Origin: Pseudofabraea citricarpa
Lineage: Eukaryota; Ascomycota; Leotiomycetes; Helotiales; Dermateaceae
Length of the DNA: 64,000 nt
Assembly (NCBI GenBank): GCA_029641185.1
Contig: JAPWGK010000017.1
Coordinates: forward strand, 682,001-746,000
Reading direction: 5' to 3'
The translations under genes were made by a program, and so were the position numbers. The notes beneath the pieces are model-generated. The model worked only from the letters and a program-made list of their open reading frames with translations. It ran no database searches and had not been told where the DNA came from. Below are positions 11,332-22,800 of this stretch, in pieces; positions within the stretch are counted from its first letter, which is position 1, and each line of letters opens with the position of its first letter.

Positions 11332-13794
11332 TCCTATACCCCCTTTACTTCCTTTCCACGTCTGTACAGCACATAATGACCATCATTTACACGGAGTTTG
11401 GGGAATTCTAGTCAGGTGCACGACAAAGCACCTTTCTATTGTAAGCAGGGAAAGAAACGAGAAAAATGGCGCACGGGATGAAGCATGGATGGACGATTAT
11501 AATAACCGTGGGGGTTTCCTGTGTTATGGTTGCTACCTTCCCCACTTCCTTGTTGATAGTTCTTTTGTTGTTAAAAAAGCAGCGTATATATGTGATTTTA
11601 ATAGAAACCAAATCCCTCTTCGTCTCAATATCTGTTCTTATTATAGTATCTTGTGTTTGGTAATATCAAAATGGCAGCGAGTAGCTAACGATGACTGTTT
11701 TATCCTTGCCCTCTATTGTGAGCTCTACATCTCATTTCCTTGGAGAGGACGCTTTCCCTCTTGCCCTTTCTTTGCTTTACGAATGAGTGATGCTTGGATT
11801 GACTTATTGGCAAATCTAGCTCGAAACATCAACTGAACCATTATTGTACTGGTTGATTTCAGGTTATGATAGATCATCTTATTGCTACAGATTTTGCCAC
11901 CATAAGTTAAGCGAGGGAGGTTCATTGAAGTGTATTCAGTTCTGCCGCTACCTACTCGTATTGCTTGTTTTGCGCATCCCCGGTCTTGGGATATCATTTT
12001 AATTGATTCGGCGCTGTATGATAGGCTGCGTTCAGAAGTAGTTCACCTTCTCTAAGCCGAATTCTGCGACCCTAGACTCAGCAACGTTTGCTCGGATTAA
12101 GAACGAACAGGACTCGAAAGTCGGGTTTTGGTCATACTCTTCTGGCTTTAATTATACATGCCTGAGGATCTTGCACCTGGGTTAATTCATTCCCATCTCT
12201 GTTTCTGCTTCTTTTCTGTGTGTTCCCCACAAGGCCCACAAGAGGATCCCGCAGATTCATCGCTCCGCTCGCCAAATCAGAACCGCCACCCTTCTGGGCG
12301 TGGTCTATAGTCCTAACAGCCGACCCTGACAGTCCCGTCATCGTCGCATATTCCAAAGTCTATCCCACTACTGTTTTGCTTCTCATGTGCACCGTAGTGC
12401 TCGAGATCCAAGCCGGCCTCGGCTAAATCGCCGAGGAGGTTGACGAGGAAGTGAACAGCCGTCAAATAGAAAAGAGGCGAGCATTTTTTCATGGATATGT
12501 CGCGGTACAAGGTTGCTCTTGTTTATAAAGAGACTTGTCATGCTGCAATAAATACCCAAACGCGATGTAGTGGAGTTCCAGGGGGAGCTATTGAAATCAC
12601 TGCATGCAAACTCTCGGACCACACATAATTCGACGCATGCTTTCCCCATCGATTCCCAGCAAAGAACATCAGCACCTTTAGGAATGAGAAATTTATAAAG
12701 TTTTAGATGGACTAGCCTACTCGGAATATATTAGTTTGAGTAGCACTAGATTTCTTTAGATTTATCTAGGTATTTAGAACCAATTAGCTCACTTTGTTTT
12801 CAGGTAAATACCAAGTGGAAAAAATTGCGACATATTCTTCATGCACCTCTCAGCTCTATCTATTTCGTCCGTTTTAAAATGGCTTTAAGGGCAACATATT
12901 TCTGTCGCGAGCTAACTCCCGTTGCTCATATTCATGGAAAGCTCCTCGAAAGAAGGACACTTACTCGTTGGCAGCAGCCCCGCATAACCCTAGGTTGTCA
13001 ATAATAGCTTCCATAAGTCTACCGTAAACGTAGTGTTCTTGTTTTGGTTGCAGTTGTCTGTGAAAGAGATCAAGTTACTGGAGCTGCTTGTGTTCGGAGG
13101 CTGAGAGGCACATATTTTATATCTACCCAAAGCACCGGGAGGTATTTGATGCTTGCGACAATCTCCCCACTGAAAATAGCCAGCCGGGTACCACTTGTTG
13201 CTGAATTTATAGCTTCAGCCATGCTGTTCGTCTGGTGACGGTCCTATCGCCAACGGAGTCCTTCACTACGTTGTTGCCATGGTAAGATATCACTGGGATG
13301 AAGGGAATAGATTTCGGGGAAGTGAGGGCTATGAGGGATTTTTCAGATTGGCAAGACATTCAACAGAAATCATTTTCTTTCCAACTGTTCGACGACCTGG
13401 AATTTTGAAGTGTTCTGGGTATCTAATTCAGAAATTCGAGACGAACATGATGTAGGGCGGCATTTCAATCAAACGGAGAACATCAGTTTTCTTCCTGAAC
13501 AGAGACGGTTCATTTATCAAACACGGTAAAGACAGAAATTTCATAGGGCGATGCAATTAGGACTAGGTCACCTAATTGATTATGGATATTTGAACAGTTC
13601 ACACGTCGCTAATTTTCGTATCAGGAATAACGGGATGCGAAATATCACTTCGGTCAGCCGGAAGAAACCCAACTTCGAATAAAGTTCTAAAATCTAGAAT
13701 TATCTACTGTTAACTTGTTCGCGCAGCTGTGAAATCACGCAGGGTAATGATTTAGAGCCGTCTAGGATTTGTCACTGAGTGACTGACGAAGGAG

Positions 13795-13971
13795 CTAGTC
13801 GAGCCCGGCAACAAGGTGATCCGAAAAGATCGCCCGAAGGCGTTCAACCCCAGAACAAAGAATCTTGTCCGAACGGCACGTCAACAATCTCAACATCATC
13901 TCCCGCTGCGCTTGTCCGTCAATAGTCCTAGTCCTGGCCTTAGACCCGGGAACGCAGCTTGCCGCACTCAT
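13795..13971 (-). other. short open reading frame, possible gene fragment
   Basis: An ATG-initiated frame of 58 codons. The same frame stays open for roughly 40 more codons upstream. It reads as a mixed, non-repetitive protein ending ERLRAIFSDHLVAGLD. I recognise no family. It may be the 3' exon of a decayed gene or chance. Confidence 0.25.
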
Positions 13972-14818
13972 GTACTCTCGCGGTGATTGGTGTGTAACCC
14001 GGAGCGACTGAGTCCCCTCATTCTCGGTGCCTGACGTATACGAGGCTGAGCGACAGCATAGATCATAAGACCAATTGAGTCTTCTTGACCCTCGGGCCTA
14101 TCCATCCCGAAATAAAGATCTGATTAGAAACATCCCCGGATTTGGAATGTTTCTCAAGACCAACAAGCCCAACTTCGTGGCAATATGCAATGACCTAGCC
14201 CGGAGGTTAAGGAGGAGCCCTTGAAGCTGTCATGATTTATTTTCAAAGCTAGCTACAGCTAGGACGGAGTTCGAGCTATCCGAGGTCTTATATTGTCAGA
14301 GAGGCCAACCTGCGAAATTGCTGTTGGCCACCTTAGTACAGTGAACTCGGATACTCAAGTTGATCAATACTGTCAAGTAGTACGGAGTAGGGTATATTTG
14401 AGCTTGAATCAAACTGTTTGTCATCCGGAATGCCAAACTCGCAGGTCTGATAATGATCTAGTAGATGTAGTGATGGCGAACAGTCAATTGTCAACCATCC
14501 TCTACATATCTGTCACCCACACCAAAGTGGTTATGGTTAAAGATTAAGCTTTTTGATTGACCAAATCCGGTCGTTTGTTCTAGCTCGGATGAACCATGTC
14601 TTGAAAGGACCTAGTGGCCGGAGAAGCAGGTGGTTTCCTCACTGTGGCTGCTCTTAGTTGCAGTTGGACCATGTTAATCTTGTCAGTCCTGATATGGCAA
14701 TGTGATGGGGTCATCAGTGGGTCCACCGAAGAAGATATGCTTTTCTTTGTTCTTTTGGATGACGAAGTCGTTGCCGGCTTGATACTCAGCCGTTATAGTA
14801 TTTGTTCTTGTCATTGGG

Positions 14819-14826
14819 TATATAAG
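14819..14826 (+). promoter_or_regulatory. TATA box of the ferritin-like gene
   Basis: TATATAAG lies about 95 nt before the start codon at 14915, a normal distance for a fungal core promoter with a short leader. Confidence 0.7.
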
Positions 14827-14914
14827 GACAGATGAGTAGCTACTACTAGCATTTCATTCCACCATCAAAGGCTCATCTGTTCTCAGACATTCATACTCTA
14901 AATCAATCTTCAAC

Positions 14915-15885
14915 ATGTACTTCTCCTCAGCTATTATCTCCGCTTTGGCCGTTGCCGGTATTTCTGCTGCACCATCATGGAATGAGAAGAGACAAGCAGC
15001 TGTAACTGATGCCGACATCCTTCAATATGCCTTGACTGTAAGTCACTGTTATTGTCTCACATATTTCATCCACTGACTAGTATACAGCTTGAGCACCTTG
15101 AAGATGCTTTCTACAAGAAGGCTCTCTCCGAAATGCCAGAGTCGGTATTCCTCGAGGCCGGCTTTACCAAAGAATTTTATAACCAGCTCAAGTATGTCGC
15201 ACATGACGAGGAAGGCCACGTTCTCTATCTCGAGGCTGGTCTCAAGGCTGCTGGCGCAACACCTGTAGCATCCTGCGAATACGAATTTGGCTTCATGGAT
15301 CCAAAGACCTTTGTGGCAACCGCTGCAGTCATTGAAGGTGTTGGAGTTTCCGCCTACCTCGGGGCCGCTGCGGACATCACCACCAAAGCCTACCTGACTG
15401 CAGCTGGCTCGATCTTAGTCACCGAAGCCCTTCACCAATCTGCCCAACGTAACGCCCTCGGCGAGATTCCAATGGCTAATGTCTTCGGTACTCCTCTCGG
15501 GTTGAATGCCGTCTACACCATTGCAGCGAATTTCATTGTTTCCTGCCCATCTACCAACGCTGCATTGCCCGTCAAGGCGTATCCAGCTCTGACTATCGAC
15601 TCTGGTCTACCGACTGCAACAGGTGCCATGATCGAGTTCAGCGTTGAGCACGTACCCGAGGGAACCCCTTATGCCACCTTCGTCAGCGGACTTGACATCT
15701 TGCCTGTTGCTATCAACATCGTTGATGGTAAGATGATGGCAACTGTTCCGGAAAAGGTTGAGGGCCAGAGTTATGTTTTCATTACATCAGATAACTCTGG
15801 AAATGTGACTGATGCCACTGTTCTTGCCGGGCCTGCTATTGTTGAGGTTACTCCAAGCTCCCCAACCTTTGACCTTTCCATCTAA
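14915..15885 (+). CDS. secreted ferritin-like domain protein (LsdA/Rds1 type)
   Basis: Exons 14915-15037 and 15088-15885 (50-nt intron, phase 0) give about 306 aa. A typical signal peptide (MYFSSAIISALAVAGISAAP) is followed by a possible KR processing site in NEKRQA. The body is a ferritin-like four-helix domain: LEHLEDAFYKKAL, then VAHDEEGHVLYLEAGL carries the E-x2-H pattern expected in such helices, and a later helix holds EALHQSAQRNALGE. After about residue 180 the chain is beta-rich, with no second domain that I recognise. The family includes the sexual-development protein LsdA of Aspergillus and stress-induced Rds1 of fission yeast. Whether it binds metal is not known. A good TATA box suggests inducible expression. 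Confidence 0.88.
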
Positions 15886-16597
15886 GGGAGCCGACTTCCA
15901 CATATTTCGAAATATTAGGATCGCGGGAAGGACCTGGTTTTTACAATAATAATCTCTTGTACATAATCATATTCATGTGGAGGAAAAAGATGTACCTATC
16001 TATCAAATTCTTGTGTATATAGTTTTTCAAAATCAGCTTTAATTATACCTTCAAATTGCTGAAGCTTTCTGTCCTCTTACGTAAAACACTTGCGTTGAAA
16101 ACGTTATTATATTGATTTAGTGAAAGAAAGTTGTTATCTCATAATACTGATGCAGGCTTCTTCGCGTATGTGCATTGCGGACTGGATAAAATTGACCACC
16201 TATAGAGAGAAGCTAGAAGTTAGTTATGAGCAACTTTAACCTAGACTACAATCAAATGGTTGGCCAATTATAAATGAAGGCTTCGATACAAGTAACACGT
16301 TTGATCACCAGTTTACTAGTATCAGAACACGAAACCAAACAACCTGCTTTTTAAGACAATCATATAAATTTAGCACGGGATCATGTATTCATTATCGTTA
16401 TCTAAACGAGAGGTGAGAAACAAGATATTAGACCGAAACTTGAGCGTCCGTGTGATACGTGAATGCAATAGTACTGTTGCATTTAGTGTCTTCATAATTG
16501 GACTTAAGAACGAGAGTTACTACGTATCATGCCTCATAAAACGCCAATCCAATGCTTCGCAGATAATCTAAACACCATCGTAGCAGACAACTGACCA
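15886..16597. other. intergenic region between convergent genes
   Basis: About 0.7 kb of AT-rich DNA between the 3' ends of the ferritin-like gene and cullin-4. I see no gene in it. Confidence 0.6.
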
Positions 16598-19274
16598 TTA
16601 CGCCAAGTACGTGTAAGCATTATCCTCTCGCTCGATGTAATCTTTCTCAATAAGTTTCTGTATTCCTGTCAGAAACGTTTCTAAGATGACGAAAATGAAA
16701 AGTAAGGAAAACATACCTCGATATTTTTCTTAATCTCACCGGTGTCCACAGCACCTCTGGATTTCGTCTGGTTGATAACTTCAGCCACTAGGTTGGCGTG
16801 GTCCATAGTCTTTCGACTTTTCATGATCCTCACAATGGCAGCTTGCGTTTCGTACTGACGATCTTGAGCTACTCGTTCGTGGGTTTCTTTGTTTTCTTCC
16901 TTTGTTTCTTTTAACTGAATTTGGTTGATCTTGATTCTGAATTTAGGATCTGTGAAGTTTAAATTCACTGTAAATGTATCTGTAGGGTTGACATCACGAC
17001 CTTTGGGATGCTTGGTCAGGATGCGGACCTTGCCACACGCCAGTGATTGAAGAGTCCTTTGGAGTTCGGCGTCGATCAGCCCAGTTGCGCTGGCGATATC
17101 TTCATAAGAGAGATTGCCTTCAGGGCCGATATCATTGAAAAGTACTAACACAATTGCCTGAAAGGCACTCACAAGAAGCTCTTTTGTGCTTTTGTTAAAC
17201 TGCGCACGGACAACGCTATGAGCAAGACTATGCTTCCATGTCAAGCGGCGGCCAGTATGTTTATGCTTGTAGTGTCGGTCATATTTTTCGATGTGCTTAG
17301 CAACTTCTGCTGGAAGGTTGACCTTGACGTCTGGATATGTTGGCCAAGCAGCTGCTGAAAGCACGCTCACCTGCAAATCCATATTTGTCTTACTCGTATT
17401 GCTAAGTGATTGCTTGTAAGAAATCATCTCATCTCGAGCGAGTTCTTGGTCCTTAAACATTTGTTCAAGGTTATGGGTGAAGCTTGATCCACATTCGCCT
17501 TTAAGCTTTTGAAGCATGTTCCGTTCGGCATCTTGACTAGCACTCCGAGCCATCAGCAATCGCCTCGCAAGATCTTTCTTGTAGAATGCTTCAAACACAT
17601 CTTTCCCCTCGATAAAGCGGAAAAGTTCGAGACCTTGGTCTAACTGCCGATCAAGCTCCGCATCCTCATCCCCGGTGCTTGCTTGGCCCTCTTTTTCGGC
17701 CGTGCTTCGATCTGTGGCATCTGAGATCAGAGAACGAGGAACTGCCTTTAGACCACCCCGCAGCAAAGTGTCAATGTATTTTGCTATCATCTCACCAACC
17801 TTGGAATTACTTGTACCCCAAGCGGAAGTGTTTTTGCGATCATTGATGAAGTTACCAAAGGCTTCCCGAAGGCCATAAGTGAATTCCTCGTCTTTTTGGA
17901 AAGCATCTCGAATGATAACGTCTAGGGTCCTTTTTAATTCAAGTAACCGGACAACCATTTCGTCTGCTTTATCCTTGTTGCTAACTATGGCAGATCCTGT
18001 TTCTTTGATGTAGGTTTCCCAGGGGACTTTAAGCTTATTTTGAATATCAGAAAGTCTCAGCAGATCATAGAGTGCCTCCATAGACTCAATCGCATTAGCT
18101 TCCAGCAGCTTTGCGACCCCCTTTGGATCAAGAAGCGTTTCGGATCGTCGCTCTACTAATATAAGATGTGCTGCGTCAAGGAGAATCCGTTTGGTGGTGC
18201 TGTCAAAATTATAGGTGTCACACCTTAGAGCTTCCCTTGCCAGTAATCTATCACAAGCTGAGATGTAGTCTTTCAGAGCTGAAGTACTGCGTTCCTCCGC
18301 GAATTTTTCAAAATAGGCTTCAGATTGTGCGATGAACTTTGGCTCAAATGACTTGCCATAGATGCCGAAAATGTGAAGCATTGATACGGAATCTCTGAGA
18401 AGTACTGCATTGAAGAGACTTTCTTGATTTTCGCGATCGTATGCAACTAGATCACACATACCGGAAAGGACGCGTGCACCCAATGAATTTCCTCCATGAG
18501 TAAAAACCATTCTGCGGAATTGGCTGATGCCAAGGTCTTCTAGTTGTGGGCGATCTTTCGAGTTCAAGAGATATGATCTGTCAAGATAACTGAATATCGA
18601 CCTTAAGAGTGTCTGTGAGCAAATTAGCCATTGATCTATGAACGTATCAATATCCAGTTTCTCACAGATTGCTCATTCCAAGCCACCCAGAATTTGTGTA
18701 CAGTCTGCAAAGCATCCACATTTGTTGACCCGGCTTGTGAGATAATAAGTGGTAAAAGTTTATTGTTCAAAAACGTCTCACAGCGATCCCGTAAATGCTT
18801 GTAAAGCTCCTCTGCCCGACCACGTCGACATGTTGCTTCTACCCCACGGCATAGAACCTCTAAAGGTGTTACCGGCTGCTCGCTGTCAAACACAGACGAT
18901 AAAGCATTGTCAAGCTCCTTTGATGTCTTCTCGTAATAGTCATTGACATCCTTACTAGAGGTCCTGAGATTCTTGATAACCAATCTCTTCGCTCCAGTAT
19001 GTGGCTGAAAGTTCGAGGGCAGAGAGACCTTTGGCACCTCTGATCCTACAGGTCTTGTATTGACTACCATTTTGTTCATAGCTGCGTCTTGTCTAAGATT
19101 GAGAGTTGTTTGGGACGTCTTCGGCCGTTTTGTAGGTGGTGCAGTCAAGGTGGGGTCGGGTTTGTATGATATGCTGCCGTTCTTTTGCTGTTGATCCTGG
19201 ATTCTCCGCTTCGTAGTATGGGCCTGGGAAAGAGCTGGATTGTTTTCAGCAGGTGGGTGCTTGGAAGGCTGCAT
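16598..19274 (-). CDS. CUL4: cullin-4, scaffold of CRL4 ubiquitin ligase
   Basis: Exons 19274-18666, 18612-16717 and 16657-16598 (phase-0 introns of 53 and 59 nt) give about 854 aa. Cullin-4 holds DDB1-type adaptors at its N-terminus and the RING protein Rbx1 at its C-terminus; in fungi CRL4 acts in replication control, DNA repair and heterochromatin. A basic disordered leader (about 1-75) is followed by GAKRLVIKNLR, a Cul4-like start of the cullin fold. The cullin homology region includes LFRFIEGKDVFEAFYKKDLA and GECGSSFTHNLEQMFKD. The winged-helix end has the neddylation site IVRIMKSRK (Lys about 801) and the conserved ending DYIEREDNAYTYLA. Assignment to Cul4 rather than Cul3 rests on the N-terminus and general resemblance. 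Confidence 0.9.
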
Positions 19275-19852
19275 CGGCCTTCACGAGTCCTCTCGCGGAC
19301 ATTAATATGCTTTCGCGAAATGCTTTCCGCGGTCCTGTGGAGTGGTGCCAACAGGGAATAGCAATTGATGATGGGATCTGGTAGATAGCTATTCGGTCAG
19401 TGAGCGTACACTAAACTAGCCAAAACAGCTATGGAATACAACTTGCCAGGAATTGCAATGTTCATGCGCCGTTTGTTGTCGTTGGCTTGCACTGTATGAC
19501 GCGAACAAACGTTGATATGCCAGAGCTCCGGAGATAAGAGACATCACGTGTCAGAGCACCAGGTAAAGGGATTTATGGGTGGGTCTTTCTGCCTCAATGA
19601 CAACATCAGGCTGGCTGATTTCATGCTTAGGTGAAATTGGTTGCCTTAACAATGTAAACCTCAAAGGTTCGCCAAAGATATTCCCCGGTTTCTTGACATT
19701 AGGAGCTCATTCGAGAACATTTCAGTCATCACATCTATTCAAAGCACATTATTTACATTTCTTGACTAAGTAATAACCCATCCAACTATCATAGTGACTC
19801 TTTTGAAAGTAGCCAGAAATTCCCTCCACAAACGGCATCTATCATCTTATCA
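19275..19852. other. intergenic region, Cul4 promoter and Nup192 3' end
   Basis: About 0.6 kb between two minus-strand genes. The start side of Cul4 and the 3' end of Nup192 lie here. I see no further gene. Confidence 0.6.
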
Positions 19853-22800
19853 TCATGTGAACAAGGCTGCCGAGAATGGCTTTTTGCTGGTCTGTTCTTC
19901 AAACTAGATATGTTTTAGCATCGCATCCGAGGCTGCATGTAGTCTCAATGTTACTCACATCGATAAATCCTGTGGCGGAAATAAGCAGCATGAACGAATC
20001 TGCGAGTTCATCGATACTTTGTTCGGTGCCTCCAACTCCAGAACCGAGCCCTGCTGCCCGTTTGAACACGCCAAGAATCGAGAGTCTGTTTTCAGTGAGA
20101 AATCTACGTCCTTGGTCAACGGTCTGCTCATTCTGAGATCCGCGACTTAGAACTGCAGCACATATGACTCTCATAAGCGCAACAAGCAGGGCATAGTGTT
20201 TGGTCACAGCGTCAGGGTCATCAATATCTATGTTTGTTAGAGATTTTATACAATTTCGTTACAACGAGGAACTTACCAATACCTAAGTCGGGATCTGTGG
20301 CAAACAATCCAGACTCTTTGATTGCATGGAACAGTCCTGCATTCACTACCGCTGTTGCACCAGGGCGCGTTTGACATATGAAGAGAAGTAGGGCCAACCG
20401 GGCGTTGCAATAAGCCAACTGGAGCGTGACGTCTGGCAGAGCAATTAGTTTGGACAGTCTTGTATATCAACTGTCAACATGGGCTTACCTTCACGGGCCG
20501 TTTGCTGTAGATCTCTAGGGATGTTCTGAAGGCTGTCCACCAGAATACTGATAAAGTTCAGCCGAGACAAGGACTCGATCATGTACTTGGAATTTTCCGC
20601 ATTGCTCATTTTGACCAAGGCTCCAAGAAGCAGGAGTGCTGCAATTCTACACGTCTGTTCTCCAGCATAGGCGTCGTCACATATTAGATCTACCAGACGT
20701 TCTCCGGCCCCTTTGATGGTCCGGACACTATGTTTTTGCTGCACCTCTGCGGCATCTGCCATTCCGGTTAGATAACGATAGCTAATGATGTAGAAAAGCT
20801 CCTTCATAGGCGCAGTCGAAAGGGGAGAGCATATTGCTCGCAGTGAGACCTGGAACAAGTGGAAAAGTCGATCACTAATCAGGTCCCCAAGATCACCCTT
20901 TCGCAAAGATTCTGATGCAAACGCGACATTGAAGATTAGGCTTTTAGCAAGTTGCGCAAGTTCCATGGTCTCTGCAGAACTCTCCAAATTGTTTTCAAGT
21001 CGAGGCATGATAGTCTGCAAAGCTTGAAGTACGAATGATATCCTTGAAGAGTTGTCGAAGTCCCCAGTGTCAATCATTACAAGCATCAGTTGGACCCATG
21101 CCTTTAGCGCTTGTAATCTAGACATGCCAAGTTCTTTAATCCGGTTTCCCGCTTCAAAGAAAGACAATATCTGAAGGGCTTGAGTTGCTAGCTGAGCAGT
21201 GTCAGGTACATCGGTTATGTTTTCTGTTTTTGTGATCTCCATCTGGCGTAGCTGCAATAGTTCTTCGACTTTCCGTATATTAAAAATCGGCCCTATATTG
21301 GTGTTTCTTTCTTCGCATTCTCTGAAGTCGATATCCACGAACCAAGGATATTGTGGAGGGTCTATCATTTCACCGAGATCGGGTTCCATGAAATCAAAAA
21401 GATCGAATATGGTAGCATTTTGAATCTTGGTCCCTCCATCAATTGTTGTAGAACCCAACAAAGTTTCAAAAACTCGTTGTTTCAGAGACGGAGAATGGCT
21501 TTGCTTTAGTTGACGAAGTTCTGCTGATGTGTATTGGAATATGATTGCGCGCTGAGAGAGAAAAGCCGAGAGGCAATTAACACTCTGTGATGATATAAAA
21601 GCTGGGTCGGCTAATGATACGCCATCATAAGGTTCTCCGGGCTGGATTACAGGTTCTTTAACGAACATGCAAAACAATGAATCGTTCACACGCAGCTCTT
21701 CCATCGTGAGACTGGAGGACAAAGGTGACATCCAAAGAAGACGCAATACCTCAAGCCCTTTATGCTTTATGTTCACAATTACTGATACAATACCCTCATC
21801 GCCATACTCCGGTGATAGTTCAAGGACTAGTTTCAGTATCGAGTGGAAAAGTGATATTCCTTCTGCGAAGAGTCCCTCTGGGTCGATATTGAGACTTTCA
21901 TTGCCACATTGAAATCCTAACAAAACATGAGCAATTGTAGGGCGATTTGGAGATGCTTGGATACACGCCACGAGAAAATCGAGGATGTGGAGCTTTATGC
22001 CGTACGATTGGTCGAATCCTTGAAAGACCTCCGTCACATCAAACGGCTTTTCAATCTCGCTGGCTAGTGATCTGGAGATAGATTCTGTCTCATTGCACGA
22101 CTCTAACATCGCTATAGCTTTGTTGCGGTCGGAGCGTCTTCCCAAGCCACCGGTAGGAGCAGACGCAAGTTTTGGTGATGCTGAAAGTTTTTCTAGTAGT
22201 TTCAGCGAGGCTGAGGTGAGTGTGTCATGCCCACAACTACAATACTGTCCGAGATCCAAAATGATGACGAGATGATTTAAAACACCATCTTCGAATGATG
22301 CATATGCAGCATTAGCTATTGCCTGTCGACGATTGTTTGATTGGGATTTGATGACAGGCCTAATTATGTCCAGGAATGTTGATTGAAGATCCATCACCAA
22401 TGTGATGACCTCAATACCACGTAGAAGGCATTTGAATAATGGAGATTCAGGGGTGACTGCCCCAACATCAGCCGGATGTTGGTGGACAGCCTTGAACAGT
22501 GCAGACATGACATTGTCGCTGAACATCCATTCCATCACTCTGGAGAATGGATGCAAGCGAACATATGTAGCGAGATCTGAAGCACTTATGGCCTTGTCCA
22601 CAGACACATTTGACTGGTTAGCTAAGATGACTAGGTCTTCATTGAAGGTCCCTAAACAAGTTGCAATAAACTCTAAACATGCTAGTTGTAACAAACGTAA
22701 CTGAGTAGAGTCAATACTTTCAGAGAGCCTGCCACCAAATATTTGGCCGACTGCAAAATCGATGTAGGGATCAATGCTAGGCATTCTACTCATGTGGCCA

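Larger units (their letters stand above)
11332..14914. other. long gene-poor region
   Basis: About 3.6 kb without a gene I can support. Parts such as 12660-12830 are AT-rich. There are minus-strand open stretches at about 12132-12650 and about 13795-14080 with protein-like composition, but they lack a recognisable domain or a complete exon set. No terminal repeats, target-site duplications or transposase motifs are visible. Decayed genes or repeat-induced point mutation relics are possible. Confidence 0.5.

Noticed and set aside
11321..11836. 171-codon plus-strand open frame after Fzo1
   Set aside because: It starts inside the last Fzo1 codons in another frame, has no domain, and most likely covers 3' UTR.
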